From positions 5,116,501 to 5,180,500 of the forward strand of contig NZ_CP120849.1 of assembly GCF_029581355.1 (NCBI RefSeq): a stretch of DNA of 64,000 nucleotides, given 5' to 3'. Source of the DNA: Parabacteroides chongii. GTDB lineage: Bacteria; Bacteroidota; Bacteroidia; Bacteroidales; Tannerellaceae. Made by a program: the position numbers and the translations under genes. Every line of letters begins with the position of its first letter. The first letter of the stretch is position 1. Shown in pieces: positions 38,928 to 48,607 of the stretch. Below the pieces are notes generated by a model. The model saw nothing but the letters and a program-made list of their open reading frames with translations. It made no database searches and was not told the DNA's origin.

Positions 38928-39369
38928 ACTCTATCACCGGTCTATCGTCTTCCCCACCGCCATTCTCTTCATCCTTCTTTTCAGACAACTTCTCAAAGCT
39001 GACCTGGCTTTTAATGGTACGGAGTGCTTTCCCCGGGAAAAAGCGAACCTTAGGTTCACGGATCAGATTTGTATCAAAAGATTTTTCGTCCGTCACCCCG
39101 GGAGACCCGATAGTAAAACGGAAAGTACCCAATTCCCCGACAGTGACACGTCGTCCATGTTGCAGATGACGCACTAATATGACATTCATACGGTCCAACA
39201 CAGCTTTCACCACAGCACTACCTACCCCGGAGCTATCGCCTACCTCCTCCACAAATTCATCAAATCCCACAAAATCACCCGAAACAATTTGTGCATACTT
39301 CTTTTCCGGGATATCCTTCTTATCATTTCCCAAATTCTTTTTAACCACCAGTTTATACTTTACACTCAT
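38926..39369 (-). CDS. HU-family DNA-binding protein with acidic tail
   Basis: 147 residues. The Bacteroidetes HU-like form: MSVKYKLVVKKNLGNDKKDIPEKKYAQIV, central VGSAVVKAVLDRMNVILVRHLQHGRRVTVGELGTFRF, then an Asp/Glu/Gly-rich tail. It probably binds DNA as a dimer. It starts the HU - membrane protein - M15 peptidase unit. Confidence 0.88.
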   Translation of the reverse strand: MSVKYKLVVKKNLGNDKKDIPEKKYAQIVSGDFVGFDEFVEEVGDSSGVGSAVVKAVLDRMNVILVRHLQHGRRVTVGELGTFRFTIGSPGVTDEKSFDTNLIREPKVRFFPGKALRTIKSQVSFEKLSEKKDEENGGGEDDRPVIE

Positions 39370-39423
39370 GACTACAATAATTTAATAGATTAATATTCAA
39401 GTACTTTATCGACATCAATACAA

Positions 39424-39431
39424 CAAAGATA
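39424..39431 (-). promoter_or_regulatory. -7 box for the HU - M15 unit
   Basis: Reads TATCTTTG on the minus strand, perfect TAnnTTTG, 55 bases before the HU start. A tandem TGAAATATGC repeat lies just upstream (39446-39465). Confidence 0.5.
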
Positions 39432-39573
39432 AACCGGTAAAAAAATGAAATATGCTGAAATATGCAGCACATATAAGACCTGCAGGCAGGCTGTCGGCGT
39501 TTTAAATAAAAATACGAGACAATCCTTGTAGATTTCAGAAGGGGGGAATTAAGTTTTATTAATCAGAAGGCTA

Positions 39574-40047
39574 CTATTTGGGCTCATTATCAGCTTTCCA
39601 TAGATCAAGCAGGTCACTAAAATCATCCGAAGTAAATTCTTTACGAAGTAGATCTCCCAAATATTCGACCGATTTATTATCGTGAAAAACAAGGAGAAGC
39701 ACAAAAGACAGGTGTAGATAAGAAGGCATAAAACCATCCTCCCGCTTTCCTTCCAGTAAAGAGAATACCTTTCGGAGGAGTTCCGGTTGTTGCAACTCAT
39801 AGCCGAGCGAACCGATTACCGTTTTATATAATAGAAAATCCAATGATTTTTGCCAATGGTGTTGAAATAAGTCGGTCAGAAATAAGCGGTAGCGGGGAGG
39901 TGTATTTTCCCAGTCACAAAAGGCCGTATCAACGGCAGCCTTTTTATAAAGTTCTTGTTCCGGCTCTGGCAAGTTTTCCAATAATGACTTAAACATTTTT
40001 ACGGAAGGTGTTTTTCTCCCGAAGAGTTCTTTTAGCTTTGTATACAT
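39574..40047 (-). CDS. Uncharacterised protein of 157 residues
   Basis: No family recognised. It begins MYTKLKELFGRKTPSVKMFKSLLENLPEPEQELYKKAA and is alpha-helical and Leu-rich throughout, soluble, with aromatic clusters (FQHHWQKSLDFLLYK). Lies between two HU genes on the same strand, behind a hairpin. It may be an accessory protein of the HU group; role unknown. Confidence 0.6.
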   Translation of the reverse strand: MYTKLKELFGRKTPSVKMFKSLLENLPEPEQELYKKAAVDTAFCDWENTPPRYRLFLTDLFQHHWQKSLDFLLYKTVIGSLGYELQQPELLRKVFSLLEGKREDGFMPSYLHLSFVLLLVFHDNKSVEYLGDLLRKEFTSDDFSDLLDLWKADNEPK

Positions 40048-40049
40048 AA

Positions 40050-40090
40050 TGCATTCAGACAGGGGAATGGTTTATCCCTGCCTGAATGCA
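40050..40090 (-). terminator. Hairpin between HU and the 157-residue gene
   Basis: Arms 40050-40064 and 40076-40090 pair over 15 bases with one mismatch; loop of 11. No strong U-tract, so it may be a weak terminator or an RNA end stabiliser. Confidence 0.6.
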
Positions 40091-40110
40091 CCACTGTGAC
40101 AACAACATAT

Positions 40111-40392
40111 TTATTTACGTTCATTCAATAATCGCAACAACTCTTTACCAGGCCTGAATTTGACACTAGTACGAGACTTTATCAAAACACAAATACCGGT
40201 ACGGGGATTACGTCCAAAACGTTCACTCTGTTTCCAAGGGGATAAAGTGCCAAAACCATGCAGGATAATGGAATTATCTTTTGCTAGTTCACTAACCATT
40301 ACATCTTCGAAGATATTTATAAACCGCAGAGATTCCTTTTGAGAGATTGACATCTTTTCTGCGATCTTCCGTGTTAAATCTGATTTGTTCAT
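40111..40392 (-). CDS. HU-family DNA-binding protein
   Basis: 93 residues, standard HU/IHF length. MNKSDLTRKIAEKMSISQKESLRFINIFEDVMVSELA then the beta-arm core GFGTLSPWKQSERFGRNPRTGICVLIKSRTSVKFRPGKELLRLLN with the RNPRTG tip that intercalates DNA. It follows the pilus tip gene by 16 bases and could be part of the phase-variable transcript. Confidence 0.93.
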   Translation of the reverse strand: MNKSDLTRKIAEKMSISQKESLRFINIFEDVMVSELAKDNSIILHGFGTLSPWKQSERFGRNPRTGICVLIKSRTSVKFRPGKELLRLLNERK

Positions 40393-40408
40393 GTTCTTTA
40401 TTATTTTA

Positions 40409-43090
40409 TTAATTCAAATCACGTACACAACGTACATATTCTTTATCACTTGTTATTCCATCTTTGTTACTTGCAATATTTCCATTACTAAAATTAAGTC
40501 CACACCGTTTGTTCATATTATCTGTACGAACAGAACAACTCCAATACCAATAACCAAGAAATTTAGCACCAAATGTATTAGAGTTTGACTCTTCATCACT
40601 AGCATTATTATTAGTACCTTTACATTTATCCCACATGGCAAATAACTCAATATGGGTTGGTAAACGCCAACCTTCTCCTTTCACTGTACAATGCGTCCAA
40701 GCATCATTTGTACTATAAACATACGTTTCAGTGCTTTGAGTATCTTCTATCTCTATTGTGTAGGGAGTAGAGATTGTATATGTAGATGATGTGCCTTTAT
40801 AATCACTCCCTGCTGTACCAGAAAGTATACCTTCATCACTATTGAATGGTGGATAATTCTTATTTCTGTTCAATTTACTAACATAGCTATCTACTGTTGA
40901 TTGATTGATAGTAATTATATAGACAACACCAGCTTGCTGTGATACAGTAATATTAATAGCTCGAGAAGGAGCAGAAACCACGGATGCAACAAAATTTCCT
41001 GAGCGAGCAGAATTTGCATTGCTAAGAGCACTAAAAGTCAAATCAGCATTTCCTAGACCACTCGTTGGACTTACAGTTATACCATTATCATTCTCCGGCT
41101 TAATAATCCAAGACAACCCCTCAGTCGCAAAAATATGACCATTAACAGAGCCTCCATCAGCATTTATATCTGAAGAAGGTAGTGTTACGTTAAAGGTAGA
41201 CCCAGCCTGTTCAACCGTTATATCTGCCAATGGTCCCGGATGAATATCTCCGGCTTCATTTCCTACACGTACACCGATCTTCCCGGAACGTGTAGATGAC
41301 GATAAATTAAGAGATGCTTTATATCCAACAGATTGTGAAGTTCCTGTAGTCGTTCCGCTCTTTGACGTTAATGTCAGCCAATCATCACCTGTTGTTACTG
41401 AGGCTACCCAGGGTAAATCGGATGTTGCCGTAAAGTCCACGGATAAGTTGTCCGCTTTTTCCGGACTTATACTATATGATTTTTTGGAAGAAGTAACAGT
41501 AGCTCCTGCCTGCGTGACAGATATGCTTCCGGTTAAGTCCGGATAACTTGCATCACTGATTGCATCTCCTCCTTTTATAAGTAAGGTTCCTGTACGGGAA
41601 GAGGCAGACGGATTAGCAGATAAAGTTTTAATTGCCAATGTTTCATTCGTACCTGAAGCCTCCGTTCCCGATACCGGAGCGTCTCCATTCCATCCTAACC
41701 AGTTACCCCATTCAGTTTCCAAAGTAGCCGACCACGGCAATCCAGCTGTCGCCTTAAATGTTCCACTTCCGGTAGAACCATTTTCAGCCGCCAACGATAC
41801 AGACTGTGCCCCAACCTCTAAAGAAGACGGATCTTGCCTTACCTTTATTTCTTTCTCTCCTACCTTAAAAGAAGTCTCCCGTACTTCGGCACGAGGATTA
41901 GCTGTCGTCGTATTAAACTCTACTTTATAGGGACCGATAAAATCCAGCCGGTTTCCCGATTCATACGTTTTTCCTCCCACAGTGGCAGATAACCAGCCGG
42001 GGATAGTAAAAGCCCAGGATACCCCCGGACGGGTAGTTACCTGAAAGATACCTGTAGCCCCTTTTTCCGGTCCCAAATTCTCCGGGTCTTCCATCTCCGG
42101 TACACTCCCCACTGTCACCCGTTTATCCGTAAAATCTATACCCGTCAGCGTTACTTCAATGGCATAAAAACCGTTCCGGACAACATTATAGTCATTATTT
42201 CCCGCACCGGGATACAAGGTAAACACCACATTTCCATAAGTTACCCCATCCTGTACAGCTTCACCGCTTAGTTTTATACAAGTAGCATAACTTACCCCCT
42301 CACCCGTCTTTTCCGTTGCTCTATCCCCGCCATTGGTTCCCATTCCTGCCGGATTTTCCGGCACATACCAGAAATGAACACCACTGGTCCCCGGAGAAGT
42401 AACGGTATAGTTTTTGTAATTTCCGTCACCCGACAGTTGTTCCGGGGCATTCTCTCCGGTATATTTCATTACCTTCGGAACATTACATAATTCAAGCGTG
42501 GACGGTATAAAAGAGAAATTCTCTCCACCCACCGAGTAAGCGAATTTAATCTTTGCCAGTGAACGCTTCAACTGGATATCCGCATCAATATTTTCTGTGA
42601 TTGTTCCGGACCACATGCCGGTCATTACACAAAGGTTACCGACAGGCAGTCCCTCCTCCGTAAAAGCCGTGGAGGTAGTCAATGTATTCAAATCGTTTTC
42701 AGAATCGGCTTTACCTGATAAATTGCCAGCATTCGCAACCACCCATACATGGCAGATCCCTTCAATCCGTTTCAGCGGCAGATTCACGCTTTCCTGCGTT
42801 GCTAAAGAAGAAAAATATTCCTCTGCAACCAGATCCCCTTTACTATCATACTGTCCCGCCCAAAGGTTTTGCAGGGTTTTATCAGCGGTTTCTCCCGGAT
42901 CCGTCTGCGACCGGGTAACAACGGTTGTATCGCTACGGGTCTGAAGCATGGTGGTTGTCAGTACATTCAACCGGAAACCGACCTCTATCTCTTCCCCTTT
43001 TTTATGGCCGTCACCACTAACCACTTCGCTTTGCGTACAACGGCAACACACAGACAGCAAAAAAAGACCGGCAAATACGACTTTATTCAT
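40409..43090 (-). CDS. Large pilus-tip-like lipoprotein with BACON repeats
   Basis: 893 residues from the ATG at 43090, preceded by AGGAGG; a longer frame upstream overlaps the preceding gene and is not used. Lipoprotein signal MNKVVFAGLFLLSVCCRC. Residues about 30-320 resemble fimbrillin-type adhesion domains (DIQLKRSLAKIKFAYS). Residues about 330-730 hold several BACON-like repeats (GLPWSATLETEWGNWL, SARSGNFVASV). The C-terminus (about 790-893) is an Lcl/DUF1566-like domain (GWRLPTHIELFAMWDKC, YWYWSCSVRTDNMNKRCGLNFS, YVRCVRDLN). Last and largest of the pilus genes, it is probably a tip adhesin. The 3' third is clearly more AT-rich than the rest. Confidence 0.8.
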   Translation of the reverse strand: MNKVVFAGLFLLSVCCRCTQSEVVSGDGHKKGEEIEVGFRLNVLTTTMLQTRSDTTVVTRSQTDPGETADKTLQNLWAGQYDSKGDLVAEEYFSSLATQESVNLPLKRIEGICHVWVVANAGNLSGKADSENDLNTLTTSTAFTEEGLPVGNLCVMTGMWSGTITENIDADIQLKRSLAKIKFAYSVGGENFSFIPSTLELCNVPKVMKYTGENAPEQLSGDGNYKNYTVTSPGTSGVHFWYVPENPAGMGTNGGDRATEKTGEGVSYATCIKLSGEAVQDGVTYGNVVFTLYPGAGNNDYNVVRNGFYAIEVTLTGIDFTDKRVTVGSVPEMEDPENLGPEKGATGIFQVTTRPGVSWAFTIPGWLSATVGGKTYESGNRLDFIGPYKVEFNTTTANPRAEVRETSFKVGEKEIKVRQDPSSLEVGAQSVSLAAENGSTGSGTFKATAGLPWSATLETEWGNWLGWNGDAPVSGTEASGTNETLAIKTLSANPSASSRTGTLLIKGGDAISDASYPDLTGSISVTQAGATVTSSKKSYSISPEKADNLSVDFTATSDLPWVASVTTGDDWLTLTSKSGTTTGTSQSVGYKASLNLSSSTRSGKIGVRVGNEAGDIHPGPLADITVEQAGSTFNVTLPSSDINADGGSVNGHIFATEGLSWIIKPENDNGITVSPTSGLGNADLTFSALSNANSARSGNFVASVVSAPSRAINITVSQQAGVVYIITINQSTVDSYVSKLNRNKNYPPFNSDEGILSGTAGSDYKGTSSTYTISTPYTIEIEDTQSTETYVYSTNDAWTHCTVKGEGWRLPTHIELFAMWDKCKGTNNNASDEESNSNTFGAKFLGYWYWSCSVRTDNMNKRCGLNFSNGNIASNKDGITSDKEYVRCVRDLN

Positions 43091-43130
43091 CTTTATACCT
43101 CCTGAATTCATTCTTTCCACTATTATGATA

Positions 43131-44285
43131 TTAGTTAATTGTTGCCCCTCCAATCGTTTCTCCTCCCGTCCAACTGATATGATCCCAACCGGCAACAACC
43201 AGACCGAAAGGAGTTCCGGGAGTAACCTCCGGATCAGTCGGACGTCCGTCCGGAGCACCGCCTACATTATTATCCGTCAACCCGAAAGGAGTCCAATCAT
43301 AGACACTCAACCGAAGCAGACTACGGTCGTTCTCCACTTCCAGCGTGAACACATATTGTTTTCCCTCTTCGAAAACAATGTTTTTTGCAATCGTAGCCTT
43401 CAGCGTTACGGCAATACCGTTGCGGGCAACCGTTACAGCCACCTGGAAAGGTTCACCGTTTTTCGGCAATAGGATCGTTGTAGCCCGGTTCAGTCCCAGC
43501 TTGCTTGGTTCTTCCGGATTTTCCGGATCAGGCAAGGTGACAAAATCTGTCGTCGACAGTTTCCCCGCCTCCGTCTGATCCCCTCCGGATGGCGAAATCT
43601 TTTCATTCTCCCCTATAATCAGGCTGGCACCGGCCGTGGAAACACCCGCCAGTTCGAGGCGCGTCCCGCAAAGGGAGCTGATCGGCACTATATTATCCCT
43701 GGTCGGTGCTACCTCAAAAAGTACCTGTGTACATTTACGGTGAAAATCACCCAAAGCAACCTGTCGTGAAGATTGAGAAACCAGGATACCACGCACAAAT
43801 GCAGTCATCACATCTTCCTGATGCGGAATATCGGTTATCTGCCTTTTTTCGGAAACTTCAGTGAAAGGACGTGCCGGCGAAACAGCATAAAAATCATATA
43901 CACCGGCCACCACCGTCATATCCGAACTTTCTCCGGAGATTTGTTTCCCATTTCCATCTACCAAACAAGGCTGCAAACTTCCGTCGCAACCAATAACATA
44001 AGTAGCTTCCGTTGTCGGAGCCGTAACCGAAAGATCGGCAGACACTGCCTCTTCCACTGACTCCCCAATACGATAAGCCGCGATACGTACCGTACTCCCA
44101 GCGGGTAACGGAGCAGCTTCTGTCCGAGTTGTAAGAAGGGAAGCAGCTAGGGAAGGTTGATCAAAAAACAACGTTATGAAACGAGCTTTTTCCTCCCCGT
44201 CTTCCACCAAACCGCCCGTACACCCCATACCGAATAAAAGGGAAAGTGCAAACATAAAAAAGACGTTTATAGAAAATCGCTCCAT
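43131..44285 (-). CDS. Fimbrillin-clan lipoprotein (384 residues)
   Basis: Lipobox in MERFSINVFFMFALSLLFGMGCTGG. Beta-rich FimA/Mfa-like body with TTATRTEAAPLPAGSTVRIAAYRIG-like N-terminus, FHRKCTQVLFEVAP, and the C-terminal fimbrillin pattern QYVFTLEVENDRSLLRLSVYDW. After that Trp, it carries a Gly/Pro-rich extension (DGRPTDPEVTPGTPFGLVVAGWDHISW) not seen in its neighbours. Could be a minor subunit next to the tip. Confidence 0.75.
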   Translation of the reverse strand: MERFSINVFFMFALSLLFGMGCTGGLVEDGEEKARFITLFFDQPSLAASLLTTRTEAAPLPAGSTVRIAAYRIGESVEEAVSADLSVTAPTTEATYVIGCDGSLQPCLVDGNGKQISGESSDMTVVAGVYDFYAVSPARPFTEVSEKRQITDIPHQEDVMTAFVRGILVSQSSRQVALGDFHRKCTQVLFEVAPTRDNIVPISSLCGTRLELAGVSTAGASLIIGENEKISPSGGDQTEAGKLSTTDFVTLPDPENPEEPSKLGLNRATTILLPKNGEPFQVAVTVARNGIAVTLKATIAKNIVFEEGKQYVFTLEVENDRSLLRLSVYDWTPFGLTDNNVGGAPDGRPTDPEVTPGTPFGLVVAGWDHISWTGGETIGGATIN

Positions 44286-44323
44286 TACTCATTTTATTTA
44301 TTGAACTTCATTAGCAAACAAAT

Positions 44324-45496
44324 TTACTCCACAGGCACATTGACTGTCGGTGGAGTATCATCCCAACCAATCACCTGCACCTGGCTAAATTCGATACCGC
44401 GATCCGTCACCGTCATGGTATAAACATAATGTTTGCCTTGTTCCCAGTTGGCTGCGACGGTTGTATTGTTAGCTGTCTGATAGGTATGATCTTTATCGGT
44501 ATCAAGGGCTCCGGCAGGTCCCAACGTTATTTTCACACCTATCCCACCACTTCCAGCCTGGTATCTCACTAATGGCCAAAGACTAAAGACCGATCCGGCA
44601 ACTTCAGGAGTAGGGGAACAGTCGGCAGGAGCCACCAGTCCATATACCTGAGGAAAAGTAATTTGTGCAAAATCCTGTACTCCCTCTTCCGTTTCAGACC
44701 ATTCGGCAAGTTGCCCCTGTTTGCCCATTGCAGCTGTCAGCATAAGGCTTTTCGCTGGTGTCGTCCCCGTCAATATTCCATCTGTCAGGCGTAACGCCAC
44801 TCCCGTTGCCGGGTCCGGAGACGTTGCAAATTCGGATTGATCACTTGTCAGTTCAATCCTCTTCACATAATCCTCCACCGTCACAGCCTGCCCTTTTGCT
44901 TTCATCACCCGGAAACTTATTTTGGCCAAGGCATGTTGCATGGAAAGTGTCACAGACGAATTCAGACGATTCACGACCGGAGCGGTTTTATCCGCAGCCG
45001 TTCCATAGAGATAATCCGTCTGGTTTGTTTCCCATTCATTGCCATAAGCAAAAGACTGATCCGATAATATGACAGGATCGCAAAGGATCGGAACAGCTTG
45101 ACTGTTGCCATCCAGCTTACCTTCCATATCAGACGGAGCCCAGGCGTAGACCGTTCCGTCTACATTATCCAAATTCAATGGGGTAACCGTGGTCCATATC
45201 TTTTTATCCGCATTATCATTACAGGTAAATATCTGCTTTTTGACAAGGGAAGAATAGTATTCTTTAGGATCGCTTCCTCGGGTCACCAACACCCCGATAG
45301 ATTCCAAATGGTTTGCCGCCTTATCCGTTCCGATATCCTCATATACAGCCTTTGTATTCTCCCCAAGAGATAAGGTGTTGACAGATAATGTGCAGACATT
45401 TTTCCCTTCTTCAGGAGTTTCCACCGGAAAATCTATTTCCGTTGCCGTACACGAAAAAAAGACAAAACAGCATGAACAAGCCAATACGCGCATCAT
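44324..45496 (-). CDS. Fimbrillin-family lipoprotein (390 residues)
   Basis: Signal MMRVLACSCCFVFFSCTATEID with lipobox. Fimbrillin-like blocks: VYAWAPSDMEGKLDG, TDYLYGTAADK, VTLSMQHALAKISFRVM, and C-terminal HYVYTMTVTDRGIEFSQVQVIGWDD. Its start overlaps the previous stop by four bases (ATGA), so it is coupled to the 404-residue subunit. Likely a structural or accessory pilus subunit. Confidence 0.8.
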   Translation of the reverse strand: MMRVLACSCCFVFFSCTATEIDFPVETPEEGKNVCTLSVNTLSLGENTKAVYEDIGTDKAANHLESIGVLVTRGSDPKEYYSSLVKKQIFTCNDNADKKIWTTVTPLNLDNVDGTVYAWAPSDMEGKLDGNSQAVPILCDPVILSDQSFAYGNEWETNQTDYLYGTAADKTAPVVNRLNSSVTLSMQHALAKISFRVMKAKGQAVTVEDYVKRIELTSDQSEFATSPDPATGVALRLTDGILTGTTPAKSLMLTAAMGKQGQLAEWSETEEGVQDFAQITFPQVYGLVAPADCSPTPEVAGSVFSLWPLVRYQAGSGGIGVKITLGPAGALDTDKDHTYQTANNTTVAANWEQGKHYVYTMTVTDRGIEFSQVQVIGWDDTPPTVNVPVE

Positions 45497-46707
45497 AACT
45501 CGATATTACCAGCCGGTTCTTCACTCCATTCAGCAACGCTCACACTCGTCACTTCCAATTTACGCTGCGAAGCACAGACCGTATACACATAGTTTGTTCC
45601 TGCCTGCCATGCCCAAACGTCCGTGACCGGCAAAGAGACAGTATAGGTCGTACCATCGATCGTAAAGACCACTTCTATTTCCTTATCCGAAATCCTGGCA
45701 ATGGGATAAGTCAGAACGCTGACCTTACGGGCTACTTTCGGACCGGTTACCTGAGCTCCATTTACAATGTAAGTCGTAGCACTTTCCACCTCGCCTTGTT
45801 TGATCTCTTTCGGTATTGTATATCCGTTGATCGTACGGGTCAGCTTATCTGAAGTATTATTCGTCAACCCCGCTATCGTTCCGTCTGCCAGCTTCATGGT
45901 TGCCCCGTCAGTTGTCTTGATCAGCGTTTTAGCATCCGCATTCTTTATCTCGATCTGCGTCAGATTACCAGCTCCCGGCAGTGTGCCGTCATTGTATAGA
46001 CGGAAAGAGATCATCGTCAGCGCGTGTGCCATTGTCAGGTTGATAGAACGTTGCGGACTGCCATCTCCTCTGCCGTTACTGACGGTACGAGTTTTATTGT
46101 CGGCATACAGATAATCCGTTTCCGTTGGAGCTGAAATGATCTTCTTTTTATTAGTTGAAGAATTCGTAGCCCAGGAAGAACCGTCAAACCGAAGATCGGC
46201 ATTCGTCACATCATTATCTATCGTGATCGTTCCCGTCTTCTGAAGCGGAGCCGGAATTGTCAATGCATTTGCACTCGATCCTGTGACAGCATCCGTTTTC
46301 GGATAATAGGCATACACTGTCCCCACTGCATCACTCAGCGTATAGGGAGCTGTCGTCGCTGATGCAAAATCAGCCCCTTTCTCAGAAATAGACTTCCAGT
46401 TTTCTCCTTTCTCATCCCCCATAAACCAAACATGATCATCTGCTATATTGCCGGAATAAGCAGCCGAACCTGCCTCATTCAATATGACAACTCCCAGCCC
46501 CAAAGCATCCGACACATAATCAGCCTTAGTGTACGTGATCATATCCCCACCGACCACCGATTTCGTTTCCGTTGTCTGTACACCGGTCGATATACCAAGC
46601 ACGGTCGCTTCACCCTCTTCATACCCATCGACAAATATTTCATGCTGCGTGCAACCTGCCGGCACCAACAAAACAGCCATTGCTGCCAAAGACACTAATT
46701 GTTTCAT
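45493..46707 (-). CDS. Fimbrillin-family lipoprotein (404 residues)
   Basis: Lipobox in MKQLVSLAAMAVLLVPAGC. Blocks shared with type V pilins: VYAYYPKTDAV, TDYLYADNKTR, INLTMAHALTMISFRLYND, and C-terminal NYVYTVCASQRKLEVTSVSVAEWSEEP. Most like the main shaft subunit of the cluster. Family knowledge: such pilins reach the surface as lipoproteins and polymerise by donor-strand exchange after protease cleavage. Confidence 0.82.
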   Translation of the reverse strand: MKQLVSLAAMAVLLVPAGCTQHEIFVDGYEEGEATVLGISTGVQTTETKSVVGGDMITYTKADYVSDALGLGVVILNEAGSAAYSGNIADDHVWFMGDEKGENWKSISEKGADFASATTAPYTLSDAVGTVYAYYPKTDAVTGSSANALTIPAPLQKTGTITIDNDVTNADLRFDGSSWATNSSTNKKKIISAPTETDYLYADNKTRTVSNGRGDGSPQRSINLTMAHALTMISFRLYNDGTLPGAGNLTQIEIKNADAKTLIKTTDGATMKLADGTIAGLTNNTSDKLTRTINGYTIPKEIKQGEVESATTYIVNGAQVTGPKVARKVSVLTYPIARISDKEIEVVFTIDGTTYTVSLPVTDVWAWQAGTNYVYTVCASQRKLEVTSVSVAEWSEEPAGNIEL

Positions 46708-46738
46708 CTCCTATTGTTTTTAAATATTACTATTGTTT

Positions 46739-47668
46739 CTATAAGCCAACTTCTCCCCCTTCTTGCTCGGTCCAGTCGTCCACCGAAGTGGAAAGGGACA
46801 GTTTTTCTTTCACCATATCCAAAGTCACTGAGACCGTATAGGACGTACCTGCCCGGGACAGGCTATCCGGCTCCTCGAAATGAATGGGAATATCTTCATA
46901 AACCAGGTTCGTACCGTCTGTCAGACTGACTGTAGCCGCCAATGTCAACGGGACACCCGCTTCCAGCATAACCGAAGTGATCAGGGTATCAGGAAAGTTG
47001 TTCGACAATAAGGGACCGGTTCCATCGGCTTCCCAAACTATGAGCGTCCCTGTATCCCCTACAGGCAGCAAACTGCCTTTATTCAAATCCAGCAAAACAT
47101 TCCGGTGACTGCCTCCTATCTGTAACCGAAGCAAACAAGCATTGGCAGGATAATCATCCGTTACACGAACACGAAAGCCCAACCGGGTAAGCAAATGAGT
47201 AAACCGGAACTTCTTACTTTCCTGCCAGAACATATCCGTCAAAGAACCGGACTGTTCGTTGCTAAGAAGAAGGTCCTGACTGCCATCCAGCCGATAAGCG
47301 ACCCCGTTAATACCCGGCTTTACCGGAGGATAATATCCCCGCAGATACAGATAGCTTCCGTCTTTGGGATAATAATGCGGTTCCAGTAGAACGGCTTCCT
47401 TCCCCGTTACCCTTGCTTCCCATATTTCACTGTATGTTCCGGAAGCATCTCCAATGGCAAAAGCGACAGTTTCTCCGTTAAATACCGAAATGTCAGATCG
47501 TATCGTCGGCTGTGCCGCAGAAGGGAACTCCGTTACCAACCGGATCGGCACATTTTCCGATGCCGGCTCCGGCATACTCCGGTTGTCACAGCCGGCGCAC
47601 GTCACGACGAACATCAAAAATATTCCCGACCATTTATTCACCCTATCTATCCTTTCTCTTTTCTCCAT
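46739..47668 (-). CDS. Fimbrillin-family lipoprotein (309 residues)
   Basis: Signal MEKRERIDRVNKWSGIFLMFVVTCAGC with lipobox Cys. Blocks: YLYLRGYYPPVKPG, FRFTHLLTRLGFRVRV, and C-terminal YTVSVTLDMVKEKLSLSTSVDDW. Shorter than its neighbours; could be an anchor or stalk adaptor. Same strand, 31 bases before the next subunit. Confidence 0.75.
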   Translation of the reverse strand: MEKRERIDRVNKWSGIFLMFVVTCAGCDNRSMPEPASENVPIRLVTEFPSAAQPTIRSDISVFNGETVAFAIGDASGTYSEIWEARVTGKEAVLLEPHYYPKDGSYLYLRGYYPPVKPGINGVAYRLDGSQDLLLSNEQSGSLTDMFWQESKKFRFTHLLTRLGFRVRVTDDYPANACLLRLQIGGSHRNVLLDLNKGSLLPVGDTGTLIVWEADGTGPLLSNNFPDTLITSVMLEAGVPLTLAATVSLTDGTNLVYEDIPIHFEEPDSLSRAGTSYTVSVTLDMVKEKLSLSTSVDDWTEQEGGEVGL

Positions 47669-47686
47669 ATTCTCCTTTTACGCTAT

Positions 47687-48607
47687 CTATCCGGCGATAC
47701 CGTTCCCGGTTGTACCTTCTGCTTCCGCCGTTCCGTCACGCCATTGAGTTACCTCTATCGCATAGCTACCCGTTTCCAGCGGATGGATCGTCATATCCAG
47801 TTCGATACGTGCAGACAACCCATGCAGAACTGCTTCATTTACCTCATCGGTCACATCCGTATACGATACAAACGATTGCCCGTCTTCCTGTTCCACCGTC
47901 AATGATAAGGTAACAGGAAGGTCCGTTCCGTCTGCATTCATTTCCGAACGAAGACCGAAAAGCGACAGGGAAGCCGTATAACGATTTTCCCCGTCCGCTC
48001 CGGCTGGAAATCGGACGGAACCGGAACTTCCCGCACAAGGTTTACCCGTCGGGATACATACCTCTGAAGGAATGCCGCTTAACTCACCGCCTATCACCAC
48101 AACTTCAGTATCTCCCTCAATACGGATATTCAGTATCACCTCTTTGATGAGGCTGACAGGTGTCAGGACTACCGTTTTACTCTCCGCAGCAGCGACAATA
48201 CCCTCCTGCCCGACTCCATACAAGTTCGCAGGTTGACTGATAATGCCTCCGGTTGTTTTTGAGTAAGCTCCCGAACGTGCTATGGCAAAGGCTTTGTCAT
48301 ATCCGTTATTCATGGATAGATCCAGATTGATGCCATCCGGATTACATGCCACAATCTTATAGCGTCCCTGCGGGATGGTTCCCTCATATCCCGAAGCATC
48401 GCCGCGACGAACGAGGGGAACCGGATTGCCATCGGCATAAAAATAATAATCGAAAACACCTGTATGAGCAGCACGTGTCCCCCAGTCCAGGACTAAGCGG
48501 ACTTTGCCGTTCCTCGTCCAGTCCTTGTCGGTCGTCAGGGAGGTACAGGCCGTGAATAGCAACCCAATCAACAGCCCCCCCACATAATCCCTTATCTTGT
48601 TCCCCAT
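47687..48607 (-). CDS. DUF5119-like fimbrial lipoprotein
   Basis: 306 residues from the ATG at 48607 (MGNKIRDYVGGLLIGLLFTAC, lipobox). Body: VRLVLDWGTRAAHTGVFDYYFYADG, GRYKIVACNPDGINLDLSM, and a C-terminal YAIEVTQW strand. Genes of this sort lie between DUF3575 and fimbrillin genes in Bacteroidales and are taken as Mfa2/FimB-like anchors; that is inference. A TTG 12 bases upstream is a less likely start. Confidence 0.7.
   Translation of the reverse strand: MGNKIRDYVGGLLIGLLFTACTSLTTDKDWTRNGKVRLVLDWGTRAAHTGVFDYYFYADGNPVPLVRRGDASGYEGTIPQGRYKIVACNPDGINLDLSMNNGYDKAFAIARSGAYSKTTGGIISQPANLYGVGQEGIVAAAESKTVVLTPVSLIKEVILNIRIEGDTEVVVIGGELSGIPSEVCIPTGKPCAGSSGSVRFPAGADGENRYTASLSLFGLRSEMNADGTDLPVTLSLTVEQEDGQSFVSYTDVTDEVNEAVLHGLSARIELDMTIHPLETGSYAIEVTQWRDGTAEAEGTTGNGIAG

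Noticed and set aside
43091..43258. Longer 5' extension of the tip gene overlapping the previous gene
   Set aside because: The ATG at 43090 has an AGGAGG site and a perfect lipoprotein signal; the extension overlaps the end of the preceding CDS.
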